A stretch of 33,542 nucleotides of DNA from an uncultured Alphaproteobacteria bacterium (GTDB taxonomy: Bacteria > Pseudomonadota > Alphaproteobacteria > HIMB59 > GCA-002718135), in assembly GCA_902600225.1 (NCBI GenBank), contig CACKIH010000014.1, positions 1-33,542 on the forward strand, written 5' to 3'. Both the position numbers and the translations under genes were made by a program. This document shows positions 1 through 8,204 of the stretch, piece after piece (the first letter of the stretch is position 1; every line of letters begins with the position of its first letter). The notes under the pieces were generated by a model. That model saw only the letters and a list, made by a program, of their open reading frames with translations. It made no database searches and was not told the origin of the DNA.

Positions 1-2
1 AT

Positions 3-434
3 ACTGGCTCTACACTAAATGGATATTTCTGTGATTTTGATAGAAATTTTGGATTTGGCAATATTAGTCAAAAATCTTTAGATTCTTATAAGAAATTATG
101 GGATGTTACAGAAAAAACTTTAGAAATAATTAAACCTGGAATAAGCTGCAACGAAATTTATGATTCACTAAGTAACAATTTGTTTTCGAATAATTCTAAA
201 AGTAAAGTTGGAAGAATGGGGCATGGTTTTGGTCTTCAACTGACAGAGCCGCCAAGTATTATGAATAATGATAAGACAATTTTAGAAAAAAATATGATCT
301 TAGCTTTAGAGCCATCAATCGAAATTGAAAATGGTAAGATGTTAGTCCATGAAGAGAATGTTTTAATTACTGAAAATGGTTATAGATTATTAACTTCAAG
401 AACTCCAAAACAATTACCTATGGTTAATATTTAA
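3..434 (+). CDS. M24-family peptidase (Xaa-Pro aminopeptidase/dipeptidase-like), 3' part only
   Basis: The reading frame is open from base 3 and ends at TAA 432-434, so only the last 143 residues are in the window; the start lies to the left. The fragment carries the second half of the pita-bread metallopeptidase fold. A GYFCDFDRNF segment has the second metal-binding Asp region, GHGFGLQ has the metal-binding His, ALEPSI has a metal-binding Glu, and HEENVLIT has the last Glu. All ligands visible here are present, unlike the M24 protein at 15234. Members of the family remove N-terminal residues before proline or split Xaa-Pro dipeptides in the cytosol, although DMSP lyase DddP and creatinase share the fold. 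The gene converges on the M20 gene with a 22-base gap. Family is secure; substrate is unknown. Confidence 0.85.
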   Translation, partial: TGSTLNGYFCDFDRNFGFGNISQKSLDSYKKLWDVTEKTLEIIKPGISCNEIYDSLSNNLFSNNSKSKVGRMGHGFGLQLTEPPSIMNNDKTILEKNMILALEPSIEIENGKMLVHEENVLITENGYRLLTSRTPKQLPMVNI

Positions 435-456
435 TTATTATTTTTACTTAAATAAT

Positions 457-1812
457 TTAGTATTTGGAAAAATTTTCCATTATGGCTGCGGCGTATTTTA
501 TACCTTTTATATAGTTTTCAACTTTAATATTTTCATCAGGCGCATGAAGATTAGCCCCAGGATTGGCAAAACCGGTTAATACACACGGCATCCAAACATG
601 TTTCAATATAGTCCCTTCTGCTGAAACACCATTTACAACAGGTTTTTCACCAAATACTTCCTCTGCAGCTTTAATAATAGCTTGAGATATATCCTCTTTA
701 ACAGAAATTTTGTAAGGAGGTTCTGCTGCATCGAAAGCTTTCACCTCAAGATGACCAAATCCATGCTCAATCAAATGATTTTTTAGTTTTTTTATACATT
801 TTTGTGGATTCATATTTGGAAGTAACCGAAAATCTATTCGCACTTTTGCTTCGCTTGGTACAATAGTTTTGTGTCCAGGGCCAGTGTATCCTGAAATCAT
901 TCCTTGAATATTTGCAGTTGGCTCATATGTTCTGGCTTTAATAGCCTCAACTCCATCTCTATTTAAAACAAAATTCTCAATACCAAATTCTGATTTTAAT
1001 GCTGATAAATCTACCCTTTCATTTTTTTCATTTAGTAAATTTATTTCTTCCTCTCCTAATTCGTATAATCCTTCGTACCAATCCTTAATTAATATTTTTC
1101 TATCTCTTGTCATAATAGTTGATAAGGCATGAACCAATTCCCATGGAGGGCTAGGTACAAGTGGAAAATTAAGAGAGTGAATATCTTTTATTCCTCCTCT
1201 TGCGATTAATTCTACAAATAAAACTGATTTTAAACCAAGCTCTACCTCCGGCACTTTAGCAAATTCATCAACTGTTCCATCTAGGCAGTGCATTCCATCA
1301 GCCTCTAACAGTTTTTTATTTTTTTCAACCCACGGACCAAGATGAACGGAACCTATCTCTTCTTCACCTTCATAGAAAAATTTTAAATTTAAAGGAACTT
1401 CACCTCTTACTTTTAAAAATGCTTTTGCTGCTTTATTAAAAGCTAATAAACCACCTTTGTTATCTGTAGCACCTCTTCCATAAATTACATTATCAACTAA
1501 GGCGCCAGACCATGGACCTCCGTGTGACCACGCTTCAATAGGTTCTGGTGGCTGAACATCATAATGAGAATAACAAAACATTGTTTTTTTTGAATTTGAA
1601 GATTTTAAATGTCCAAAGACTAAAGGAGGACCATCTGGTATCTCATGTAATTCAGCTGGTAAGCCATCCTTGTGCATTTTCTCAACAACATAACTTGCAC
1701 ATTCTTCTAAACCTAATTTTTGAGCAGATACTGAGGGCTTTCTTATAAATTCTTGCAAATCCTTTATATATTCGTCAACATTATCATCTATATATTTATA
1801 TATATCTTTCAT
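457..1812 (-). CDS. M20-family metallopeptidase (dipeptidase / DapE-ArgE-like)
   Basis: A 451-residue cytosolic dizinc amidohydrolase. The metal-binding landmarks are in order: SHYDVQPP (His83), GRGATDNKG (Asp117), EGEEEIGS (catalytic and metal Glu near 150-151), GPGHK in the lid region, and NLHAPDEN (C-terminal metal His). Length and the HYDVQP motif fit the M20 dipeptidase branch (carnosinase or nonspecific dipeptidase-like) better than the HyuC/AllC branch represented at 25613. It is the last gene of the minus-strand transporter operon and its ATG overlaps the SDR stop by 4 bases (ATGA), so it should be translationally coupled. Its likely job is hydrolysis of an imported dipeptide or N-acyl amino acid. 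Family is secure; exact substrate is inference. Confidence 0.9.
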   Translation of the reverse strand: MKDIYKYIDDNVDEYIKDLQEFIRKPSVSAQKLGLEECASYVVEKMHKDGLPAELHEIPDGPPLVFGHLKSSNSKKTMFCYSHYDVQPPEPIEAWSHGGPWSGALVDNVIYGRGATDNKGGLLAFNKAAKAFLKVRGEVPLNLKFFYEGEEEIGSVHLGPWVEKNKKLLEADGMHCLDGTVDEFAKVPEVELGLKSVLFVELIARGGIKDIHSLNFPLVPSPPWELVHALSTIMTRDRKILIKDWYEGLYELGEEEINLLNEKNERVDLSALKSEFGIENFVLNRDGVEAIKARTYEPTANIQGMISGYTGPGHKTIVPSEAKVRIDFRLLPNMNPQKCIKKLKNHLIEHGFGHLEVKAFDAAEPPYKISVKEDISQAIIKAAEEVFGEKPVVNGVSAEGTILKHVWMPCVLTGFANPGANLHAPDENIKVENYIKGIKYAAAIMENFSKY

Positions 1813-2519
1813 TTTTTATCCTCATTAGATAAATCCCATGCATTGACATGCTTTCCTATAAGATGTTTATATTTTCCAGAAGCTAATTTCAAAAAAGCTG
1901 GAGTCAATTCAATTGGATCTACCCATTTCTTTTTATATTCATCAGTATAGTTTTGTTCTGACATAGGAGTATTCATAAACATTCCAGGAGTAATAGTAAA
2001 TACTTGAATACCAATACTAGAGCCTTCAATAGATAAACTTTTCATTAAACCTTCTAAACCATGTTTTGCTGCACAATAGGCACTTTCATTATCAAAACCT
2101 TCTACACCAGCACGAGATGAAACAAAAATTATTATACCTCTTCCATTTTTTTTCATATTATCCCAGACAAATTTAGATAAATGAAATCCACTATTTAAGG
2201 AAATATTAAGTACATCATTCCAATATTTTTTGTCAGTATTTTCAAATGATTTTGGGATAAGAATTGCAGCATTATGTATTAAAATATCAATTGATTTTTG
2301 TTCTTTAGATAAATTAAGAAATAATTTTTCTAAATTATCTATTTTGCTTAAATCGCACTCAATATTTTTTGCATTAGGAATATTATTTTTTATAAGTTTT
2401 TTATGATCAATATCTAATAAAAATAAATTAGCTTTTTTTTCTGAAAAAGCTTTTGAGACTGCGAAACCTAAACCATCTGCTGCTCCAGTAATAAGGATAT
2501 TTCTGTTTGAAAAATCCAT
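1809..2519 (-). CDS. Short-chain dehydrogenase/reductase (SDR)
   Basis: A 236-residue classical SDR. The N-terminal cofactor motif reads TGAADGLG (TGxxxGxG), HNAAI supplies the conserved NAG-like stretch, VSS contains the catalytic Ser, and YCAAK is the YxxxK catalytic pair. The protein is a little shorter than the usual 250 residues but all core elements are present. It lies between a Gfo/Idh/MocA oxidoreductase (2-base gap upstream) and an M20 peptidase (4-base overlap downstream), so it is part of the transporter operon. It would oxidise or reduce a hydroxyl/keto group on an intermediate of the imported compound using NAD(P). The substrate cannot be predicted from the sequence. Confidence 0.9.
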   Translation of the reverse strand: MDFSNRNILITGAADGLGFAVSKAFSEKKANLFLLDIDHKKLIKNNIPNAKNIECDLSKIDNLEKLFLNLSKEQKSIDILIHNAAILIPKSFENTDKKYWNDVLNISLNSGFHLSKFVWDNMKKNGRGIIIFVSSRAGVEGFDNESAYCAAKHGLEGLMKSLSIEGSSIGIQVFTITPGMFMNTPMSEQNYTDEYKKKWVDPIELTPAFLKLASGKYKHLIGKHVNAWDLSNEDKK

Positions 2520-2521
2520 TT

Positions 2522-3589
2522 TTATAAATCAATCCATTTTCTTTCTTTTGTAGATTGGAAAACTGCATCAACAACAAGTTGATTTTTTAATCCATCTTCA
2601 AATGTTGAACCTTCGTTCAAAGATCGGTTTTCCTTAATAGCTGAAGTTAATTCTTCTAACAAACTAACTACTGAAACATTCCAAATACCTTTATTAACAC
2701 CGTCAAGTGATGCGTTAGGATCTTCAAAAGATAATTTTTTAAAATCTTCTCCTTTTTTTGCAAATAAAATTTCTTCTGTCTTGTCTTCTAGAATAATGGT
2801 ACCTTCTGATCCAAAAATTTGAGTTTTATTGCCTAAAGAATGACTAACAACACCGCTCATAAAAACATTAGCGAGACCACCATTTAATAACTCTAAAGAA
2901 AAGTAAGATAAATCATCAGCTGTAGCTTGCCATTTTTCTTTACTATTTTTATCTATTCTATCTTTTACTATTGTTAAAGCTTGTCCAAATACTGATTTTA
3001 TTTCACCACACCACCATCTTATTAAGTCTACTTGATGCGATCCATTTGCTCCCATTCTTCCCCCACCTCTGCTACTTAGACTCCACCAATCATCTGTTGG
3101 TCTCGATGATGGATCCAACCAACTATTAGATACATTTAAAATATTTATGTGTTGAATTTTGCCAATTTCTCCATTTGAAATCCATTCTCTAATTTTTTTT
3201 CTATTGGGATTAAATCTTAATTCATGATCAATCATATGAATTTTATTATACTTCTTTGCAGTTTCTAACATTTGGGTCGCCTCTTCAGCATTCATAGCAG
3301 TAGGCTTTTCACATAAAACATGAGCTCCTTTTTGAAGAGATTTTAAAGTAATTGGTGCATGCAAATCCGTAGGAGTGGCTATACAAACTAAATCAAGCTC
3401 ATTTTCTTCAATCATTTTTTCCCAATTATCGTAAAAATTTTTTATATTAAATTTTTCAGCACAGGATTTAGCGCTTTCTAATCTATTTGAAGATAGACAT
3501 GTTACTTCAACTCCATCAATATGATGTAGTGCAGGTAAATAAGCAGCTTTTGCAAAACTAGCACCTACTATTCCAATTTTAAGCGTCAT
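2522..3589 (-). CDS. Gfo/Idh/MocA-family NAD(P)-dependent oxidoreductase (first copy)
   Basis: A 355-residue two-domain oxidoreductase. The Rossmann start reads KIGIVGASFAKAAYLPAL, EKPTAMN is the family EKP motif with its catalytic Lys, and GSHQVDLIRW is the downstream active-site helix. The frame stays open upstream to a start at 3703, but ATG 3589 is preferred. It gives a family-typical N-terminus, it overlaps the upstream permease stop by one base (TAATG), and an excellent Shine-Dalgarno AAAGGAGG lies 7 bases upstream. The family acts on sugars, inositols, bile pigments and some amino-acid derivatives. Here it sits in an oligopeptide-type transporter operon, so a modified amino acid or amide is as plausible as a sugar. 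A second, diverged copy is at 7194. Confidence 0.9.
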   Translation of the reverse strand: MTLKIGIVGASFAKAAYLPALHHIDGVEVTCLSSNRLESAKSCAEKFNIKNFYDNWEKMIEENELDLVCIATPTDLHAPITLKSLQKGAHVLCEKPTAMNAEEATQMLETAKKYNKIHMIDHELRFNPNRKKIREWISNGEIGKIQHINILNVSNSWLDPSSRPTDDWWSLSSRGGGRMGANGSHQVDLIRWWCGEIKSVFGQALTIVKDRIDKNSKEKWQATADDLSYFSLELLNGGLANVFMSGVVSHSLGNKTQIFGSEGTIILEDKTEEILFAKKGEDFKKLSFEDPNASLDGVNKGIWNVSVVSLLEELTSAIKENRSLNEGSTFEDGLKNQLVVDAVFQSTKERKWIDL

Positions 3590-4479
3590 TATTCTACCTC
3601 CTTTAATCTTGGATCTAAGTAATCTCTTAACCAATCTCCAACAATGTTGAATGCTAAAACAGTGAGTAAAATTGCCATTCCTGGAAAGAGAGGCATCCAC
3701 CATCTTTTAGCAAATATATGATCTCTACTCTCTGCCAACATAGCTCCCCATGTTGGAATTTGAGGTGGAACCCCGAGACCTAAAAAGGAAAGAGCTGCTT
3801 CTGCTAAAATTACACTTGCCACATTAAATGAAGCAATAACAATTAAGGGGGCAAAAATATTAGGTAGTATTGAACCAAACATAATACTAAAATTATTCAC
3901 TCCTAATGCTTTTGCAGCTTCTACATACTCTTTTTCCTTTTGAGAAATTGTCTGAGCTCTAGCAATTCTTGCATATGTAACCCATTGACCTATACCCAGA
4001 ACTATAATTAAATTTATTAACCCTTCACCTAAAACAACAAGAAATAAAATAGCTAAAAGTATAAATGGAAAGGCAAGTTGTATATCGGCTAGACGCATTA
4101 TTATATCATCTATCCATTTTCCATAATATCCTGCATAAACACCTAAAGCTGTGCCTAAAATTCCACCAACAAGTACCGCTGAAAAACCAACTATCAAAGA
4201 TACTTGAGCACCAAAAATAAGTCTTGAAAATGAGTCTCTTCCTAAAGCATCAGATCCAATTAAGTATTTCATGTTTCCTTGTTTGTCTAGGGTTAGTGGA
4301 GGGGCTACCCTTTCCATAATATTATTTTTATTTGGATCAAAAGGTGCAAGTTGTGATGCAAATATTGCAATTGCTATAATTATAAATAACCAAATTATAG
4401 ATGTTAAAGCCCACTTATTTTTTATAAGTGCAAATAAAAAATCTTTTATATTTTGATTATTTGTTTTTTTACTGTTCAT
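3589..4479 (-). CDS. ABC transporter permease, DppC/OppC type
   Basis: A 296-residue inner-membrane permease of the peptide/nickel importer family. An N-terminal transmembrane segment (about residues 25-50) is followed by the OppC-type N-terminal region and the binding-protein-dependent permease domain. The cytoplasmic EAA-type loop, which contacts the ATPases, is near EAALSFLGLGVPPQIPTWG. The start ATG overlaps the stop of the DppB-type gene by 4 bases. No ATPase gene is in this operon; the nearest split pair is at the end of the plus-strand operon (21625-23576). With the binding protein at 5507 this makes an importer for peptides or similarly sized amides. Confidence 0.93.
   Translation of the reverse strand: MNSKKTNNQNIKDFLFALIKNKWALTSIIWLFIIIAIAIFASQLAPFDPNKNNIMERVAPPLTLDKQGNMKYLIGSDALGRDSFSRLIFGAQVSLIVGFSAVLVGGILGTALGVYAGYYGKWIDDIIMRLADIQLAFPFILLAILFLVVLGEGLINLIIVLGIGQWVTYARIARAQTISQKEKEYVEAAKALGVNNFSIMFGSILPNIFAPLIVIASFNVASVILAEAALSFLGLGVPPQIPTWGAMLAESRDHIFAKRWWMPLFPGMAILLTVLAFNIVGDWLRDYLDPRLKEVE
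3597..3604 (-). promoter_or_regulatory. Strong ribosome binding site that fixes the Gfo/Idh/MocA start
   Basis: The minus strand reads AAAGGAGG, followed by 7 bases and then ATG at 3589. It lies inside the 3' end of the permease C gene. Most genes in this window have weak or no Shine-Dalgarno sequence, so this one stands out. It settles the choice between the start at 3589 and the longer open frame from 3703. Confidence 0.8.
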
Positions 4480-5450
4480 AATTTTATTCTTGGATCTAAT
4501 TTTGCATAAACTAAATCTGTGATTAAATTTATTACTATTACGAATAGGGATATTACTACCACAGCTGCCTGCACAAGTGGAATATCTCTATTTGAAATTG
4601 CATCAAAAACCGTTCTACCTAATCCAGGCCATGCAAAAATTACTTCTACAACTACTACCCCACTTATTACAAAGCCAAATTCTAAACCAATAATTGTTAC
4701 AACTGGTAGCCAGGCATTTCTCATAGCATGTTTCATAATGACTATGTATTCTGATAATCCTTTTGATCTTGCAGTCCTAACATAATCTTGAGATAAAACT
4801 TCTAACATTGAAGACCGAATTAATCTTGCATTTCTAGAAACTGAGTAGAAAGCAACAGCAAAGCTTGGAAGAATTAAGTATGTTATTGTAGTAGGTAGAT
4901 TTTTAAATGCTTGAATAAATTCACCTTGAAAAATTAACATTAAAAAAGGAACATGTCCCGATATAGGGAGCCAACTAACATTTAATGAAATATATAGAAT
5001 ACACATTATACCCAGCCAAAAACTAGGTATTGATTGTCCAAGCATAGCAATAGCCATTAATGATCCATCAATCCATTTTCCTCGATAAATTGCTGCTAAA
5101 ATTCCAAATGGAATTGATCCAAAAATTGCAATCAACATTGAAAAAATTGTTAGCTCAATTGTTGCTGGTAATGTTTCAAGAATGACTGTTAATGCAGGCT
5201 GTCTATAATAAAGTGAATCACCAAAATCTAATTGAACTAAATTTGATAAATAAATTAAATATTGAATATGAAGAGGTTTATCAAATCCAAGCATTTTTCT
5301 GGTCTCTTCTATTTCTTCAGGTGATGCTCTTTCGCTTACAAATAAATATGTAGGGTCGCCTCCTATTTGGAGTGCAATAAATGTAACTAGAGTTACACCA
5401 AAAATAACTAAGACTGTTTGAGGAATTCTTCTTAAGATATAAAAAAACAT
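4476..5450 (-). CDS. ABC transporter permease, DppB/OppB type
   Basis: A 324-residue inner-membrane permease. It begins with the family-typical MFFYILRRIPQTVLVIFGV segment, whose arginines precede the first membrane helix. It carries the long periplasmic region between helices 1 and 2 (containing GGDPTYLF) and the C-terminal permease domain, ending in the common YAKLDPRIKL tail. It would form a heterodimer with the DppC-type protein encoded immediately downstream (4-base overlap). A hairpin terminator separates it from the upstream binding-protein gene, a usual way to express the binding protein above the membrane parts. Confidence 0.93.
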   Translation of the reverse strand: MFFYILRRIPQTVLVIFGVTLVTFIALQIGGDPTYLFVSERASPEEIEETRKMLGFDKPLHIQYLIYLSNLVQLDFGDSLYYRQPALTVILETLPATIELTIFSMLIAIFGSIPFGILAAIYRGKWIDGSLMAIAMLGQSIPSFWLGIMCILYISLNVSWLPISGHVPFLMLIFQGEFIQAFKNLPTTITYLILPSFAVAFYSVSRNARLIRSSMLEVLSQDYVRTARSKGLSEYIVIMKHAMRNAWLPVVTIIGLEFGFVISGVVVVEVIFAWPGLGRTVFDAISNRDIPLVQAAVVVISLFVIVINLITDLVYAKLDPRIKL

Positions 5451-5468
5451 TTTTTTAATTTAAAAAAT

Positions 5469-5497
5469 GATGTTGGCTCCAAATTGGAGCCAACATT
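5469..5497 (-). terminator. Terminator/attenuator hairpin between binding protein and permease genes
   Basis: Bases 5471-5480 (TGTTGGCTCC) are perfectly complementary to 5486-5495 with a 5-base loop, and A-T and G-T pairs extend the stem outward. On the minus strand the stem is followed within 3 bases by a run of six T. It is the most GC-rich, best-formed hairpin in the window. It lies 9 bases after the binding-protein stop, before the permease start. It fits a partial intrinsic terminator, or a 3'-stabilising hairpin, that keeps the binding-protein transcript abundant. Confidence 0.8.
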
Positions 5498-5506
5498 AAT
5501 TATAAA

Positions 5507-7066
5507 CTACTTTAAAGTAGCGTTAAACAAATCAACCTTTTCATCTCTACGTGGATTCCAGTTTACTCTGTTACTCACACCATAGAAGTCAGGTTGGAAA
5601 TATAGATGTAACCATGGTCCTTCATTGTAAAAGACTTCAAGCATTCTATCAATTTCTCTACGAATAATATATTCATCATTGGTATTATTGATAACTTTCC
5701 ATCCTTTGAACCATTCTTCATTCATCCATTTTGTATAGTTTGGACCTGAGTCAGGAGCTGATAAATCTGCCATGTCATATAGCGGACTCCAAGTCGCTCC
5801 ACCTGAACCAATGAAATACATAGGACCAGCTTTTTTCTCTTTAATTAGAGGTATATAAACAGCTGACCAATCTAATATTTCACAATTTGTTTTAACTCCG
5901 ACATCATCCAAGTATTGGCAAATAGCTAAAACAACATTTTTATCATTTAAGTATCTTCCTTCACCTGCTTGTAAAGTAATTTCAAATCTTACTCCATTAG
6001 CATCTCTAGGATATCCAGCTTGATCTAAAAGATATTCAGCTATCTCTGGATCATACGGATAAGGCTCTAGATTTGGATGAGCGTTGTTTGGATTAACGAT
6101 ACCAGTCATTCTAGTACAAGGAGCATTTAAAAGATTTTCACAAATTGCCGGAACGTTGACAGCATATTGTAAAGCTCTTCTAACTTCAGGTTTTTGAATT
6201 GCTGCGCCACCTGGAGTTACTGCAAATTCTGGTCCTTGATGAAAACCAACATACATTCTTCTAGTTCCCTGTACCTTAGCAACTTTTGCAGTGCTAGAAG
6301 CATCAATTGCTTCTACCTGGTCAGGTGATGCATTGGTTATCATATCTACATTTCCTGCAATTAATTCTGCAGTTCTTGTAGATGCTTCAGGAATAACTCT
6401 CCAAATAACGTTTTCAAAATTTGTCGGTATAGGTGGATTAGCTGCTTTTTTTAAAACAATCTGACTACCTTTATCCCATTTAACAAACTCGTAAGGTCCT
6501 GAACCAATTGGGTTTGACGCTGCTTCATCTTTAGACATTTTTTCATAAGAATCTTTACAGTGTACATAAACTTCTGCAATTAAACCTAATGCAATATGGT
6601 TTGGTCCACCAAGAACGATAGTTACTTCTCTTTCACTGTCTGCTCTAGCTTCTTTGAAGTCTATAGATTTGTAAACGAAACCTGCTGAGTTACCAGTAAA
6701 CGCAAGATCTTCATCTGCAACTCTATTAAATGAATATGCAGCATCTTCTGCAGTTAGTGCCTCACCATCATGACAAGTCAAACCCTCCTTTAATGTAAAT
6801 GTATATTCTTTTCCATCATCAGAAATTACATAACTTTCTGCTAAGTTAGGGTCGATAGAACCTGATTCAGAAACTGAGTATAGCTGTCCAAAAATATGCT
6901 TCATAATATTTGCAGTATGTCTGGAGCTAATTTGTGCAGGTTCCAAACCGATAGTATCTGTTGGCAATCCAACAACAAAAGTATCGTCTGGTGGAGCTGC
7001 TATTGTATGGGTTGATGGAAATATCAAACCAAATACAATTGCCACTCCAGTTATTAATTTTTTCAT
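5507..7066 (-). CDS. Periplasmic solute-binding protein, family 5 (DppA/OppA-like)
   Basis: A 519-residue extracytoplasmic binding protein. The first 23 residues form a Sec signal peptide (KK, hydrophobic core, then HTIAA) with likely cleavage before PPDDTF; no lipobox Cys is seen. The mature chain has the family-5 pattern: VGLPTDTIGLEPA at the N-terminus, LAESYVISDDGKEYTFTLKEG, and NPIGSGPYEF. It should deliver peptides or peptide-sized amides to the permease pair downstream. The start ATG has a good Shine-Dalgarno (GGAGG, 4 bases away). It is the first gene of the operon, and the proposed shared LysR-type operator lies 70-98 bases upstream. Confidence 0.93.
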   Translation of the reverse strand: MKKLITGVAIVFGLIFPSTHTIAAPPDDTFVVGLPTDTIGLEPAQISSRHTANIMKHIFGQLYSVSESGSIDPNLAESYVISDDGKEYTFTLKEGLTCHDGEALTAEDAAYSFNRVADEDLAFTGNSAGFVYKSIDFKEARADSEREVTIVLGGPNHIALGLIAEVYVHCKDSYEKMSKDEAASNPIGSGPYEFVKWDKGSQIVLKKAANPPIPTNFENVIWRVIPEASTRTAELIAGNVDMITNASPDQVEAIDASSTAKVAKVQGTRRMYVGFHQGPEFAVTPGGAAIQKPEVRRALQYAVNVPAICENLLNAPCTRMTGIVNPNNAHPNLEPYPYDPEIAEYLLDQAGYPRDANGVRFEITLQAGEGRYLNDKNVVLAICQYLDDVGVKTNCEILDWSAVYIPLIKEKKAGPMYFIGSGGATWSPLYDMADLSAPDSGPNYTKWMNEEWFKGWKVINNTNDEYIIRREIDRMLEVFYNEGPWLHLYFQPDFYGVSNRVNWNPRRDEKVDLFNATLK

Positions 7067-7135
7067 ACAACCTCCAATAGTAAAATATGATTATTTAAGG
7101 AATAAGTGAATTTTAGATTATTTGAAATAGTAAAT

Positions 7136-7164
7136 AAGTCATATTAGTGATGACTTAATGTCAT
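7136..7164 (-). promoter_or_regulatory. Proposed LysR-type operator upstream of the binding-protein operon
   Basis: Read on the minus strand, a perfect dyad TGAC-N5-GTCA (T-N11-A, 7163-7151) is followed by CACTAAT and a second perfect half-site ATGAC (7142-7138). GTCAT-N7-ATGAC is therefore also an inverted repeat, an 8-bp stem with a 7-base loop. The same layout recurs, ungapped, at 12311-12339, 12358-12386 and 29289-29331. This copy is the most symmetrical. There is no good -10 at the usual distance, so it may be an activator site with the promoter farther downstream. As RNA the hairpin could instead be a weak terminator for the operon ending at 7194. Confidence 0.55.
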
Positions 7165-7193
7165 GCTTAAATTAATTGTATTGCAAAAAAATA

Positions 7194-8204
7194 TTAATAA
7201 TTATTAGCTTTAATCTGTATTTTTTTTCCTGATTTTGATGATTTAATGCAAGCATCAACAACAACCAACGACTTAAGGTGATCAGAATTTATTTTATATA
7301 TATTTTTTTTTGCTTTAATTGTGTCAAAAAAATCATTTAGTAATAGATTAGCATCATCGAACCACATTTTAATTTTTCTTAATTTAATTTTTTTTTCAAC
7401 TGAAGATTTAAAGGGCTTATAATACAAATCTTCAAATTGTTTTTTTTGAATAATTATACCTTTTTCACATTCTGTTCTCCATTCAAAATTTAAAGTTTGA
7501 GAATTACTCTGCCAATTTCCAACGTAGTTTATTATTATTCCATTTTTTAATTCTAAAATTGCATTAACATTTGTATCATTTTTATACATAGACCATGAAG
7601 GATTTGAAGTCGTTGCAAATACACTTTTAACATCTGAGTTATAAACAAATCTTATCAAGTCAAAATGATGAATTGATTGTTCCCATAACATTGGTTGATC
7701 CATAGTAAGAGGATATTTGTTTAATCTTTTTATTCTTCCATCTCTCCACCTTTCATAAACAAATCTTGCAAATTTTGGTTGCCCAACTTTATTAGAATTA
7801 ATTAACTTTATTTTTTCAAAAGTTGCAGGAAGATATCGAAAGTTTAATCCAACCATCATGATGAGTTTATTTAGGTTCATAAATTTTACCAAATTTTTTG
7901 CTTCTTTAAAATTTACTGCAAGTGGTTTTTCAACTAAAACTGGCAAGTCATATTTTGCACAAATTTTTAAATCTTTTATTCTAGATACTGGCGGAGTTGA
8001 TAAAATGATTGCATCTGGATTATTTTCAAAAATTGCTTTTTCTATTTTTGTATAAAATGGGATCTGAAGAGAATTTTGATTTTTTGTTTGATGATTAATT
8101 TCACATATTGCAATGAGCTTAGCTCTTTTATTTTTTTGTATTACTTGAGACCAAATTTTACCTCTTGAGCCATAACCAACTAAAATAACCTTATAAGTTT
8201 TCAT
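7194..8204 (-). CDS. Gfo/Idh/MocA-family oxidoreductase (second copy)
   Basis: A 336-residue NAD(P)-dependent oxidoreductase. The N-terminal Rossmann motif is VILVGYGSRGKIW, the EKP motif is VLVEKPLAVN, and QSIHHFDLIRF corresponds to the active-site His/Asp helix. It is clearly diverged from the copy at 2522. Its ATG lies 14 bases inside the 3' end of the epimerase gene, so it is the coupled last gene of the M32-led operon. An epimerase/dehydratase next to a Gfo/Idh/MocA enzyme often means oxidation and rearrangement of a sugar or sugar-acid group, but no sugar-specific marker is seen. The substrate is unknown. Confidence 0.88.
   Translation of the reverse strand: MKTYKVILVGYGSRGKIWSQVIQKNKRAKLIAICEINHQTKNQNSLQIPFYTKIEKAIFENNPDAIILSTPPVSRIKDLKICAKYDLPVLVEKPLAVNFKEAKNLVKFMNLNKLIMMVGLNFRYLPATFEKIKLINSNKVGQPKFARFVYERWRDGRIKRLNKYPLTMDQPMLWEQSIHHFDLIRFVYNSDVKSVFATTSNPSWSMYKNDTNVNAILELKNGIIINYVGNWQSNSQTLNFEWRTECEKGIIIQKKQFEDLYYKPFKSSVEKKIKLRKIKMWFDDANLLLNDFFDTIKAKKNIYKINSDHLKSLVVVDACIKSSKSGKKIQIKANNY

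Noticed and set aside
433-457. AT-only inverted repeat (AATTATT ... AATAATT) between the convergent M24 and M20 genes, as a bidirectional terminator
   Set aside because: The stem has no G-C pair and an 11-base loop; such repeats are expected by chance in this composition.
3590-3703. Longer N-terminus for the first Gfo/Idh/MocA protein
   Set aside because: The extra 38 residues lie inside the permease gene and do not resemble the family, and a strong Shine-Dalgarno selects ATG 3589.
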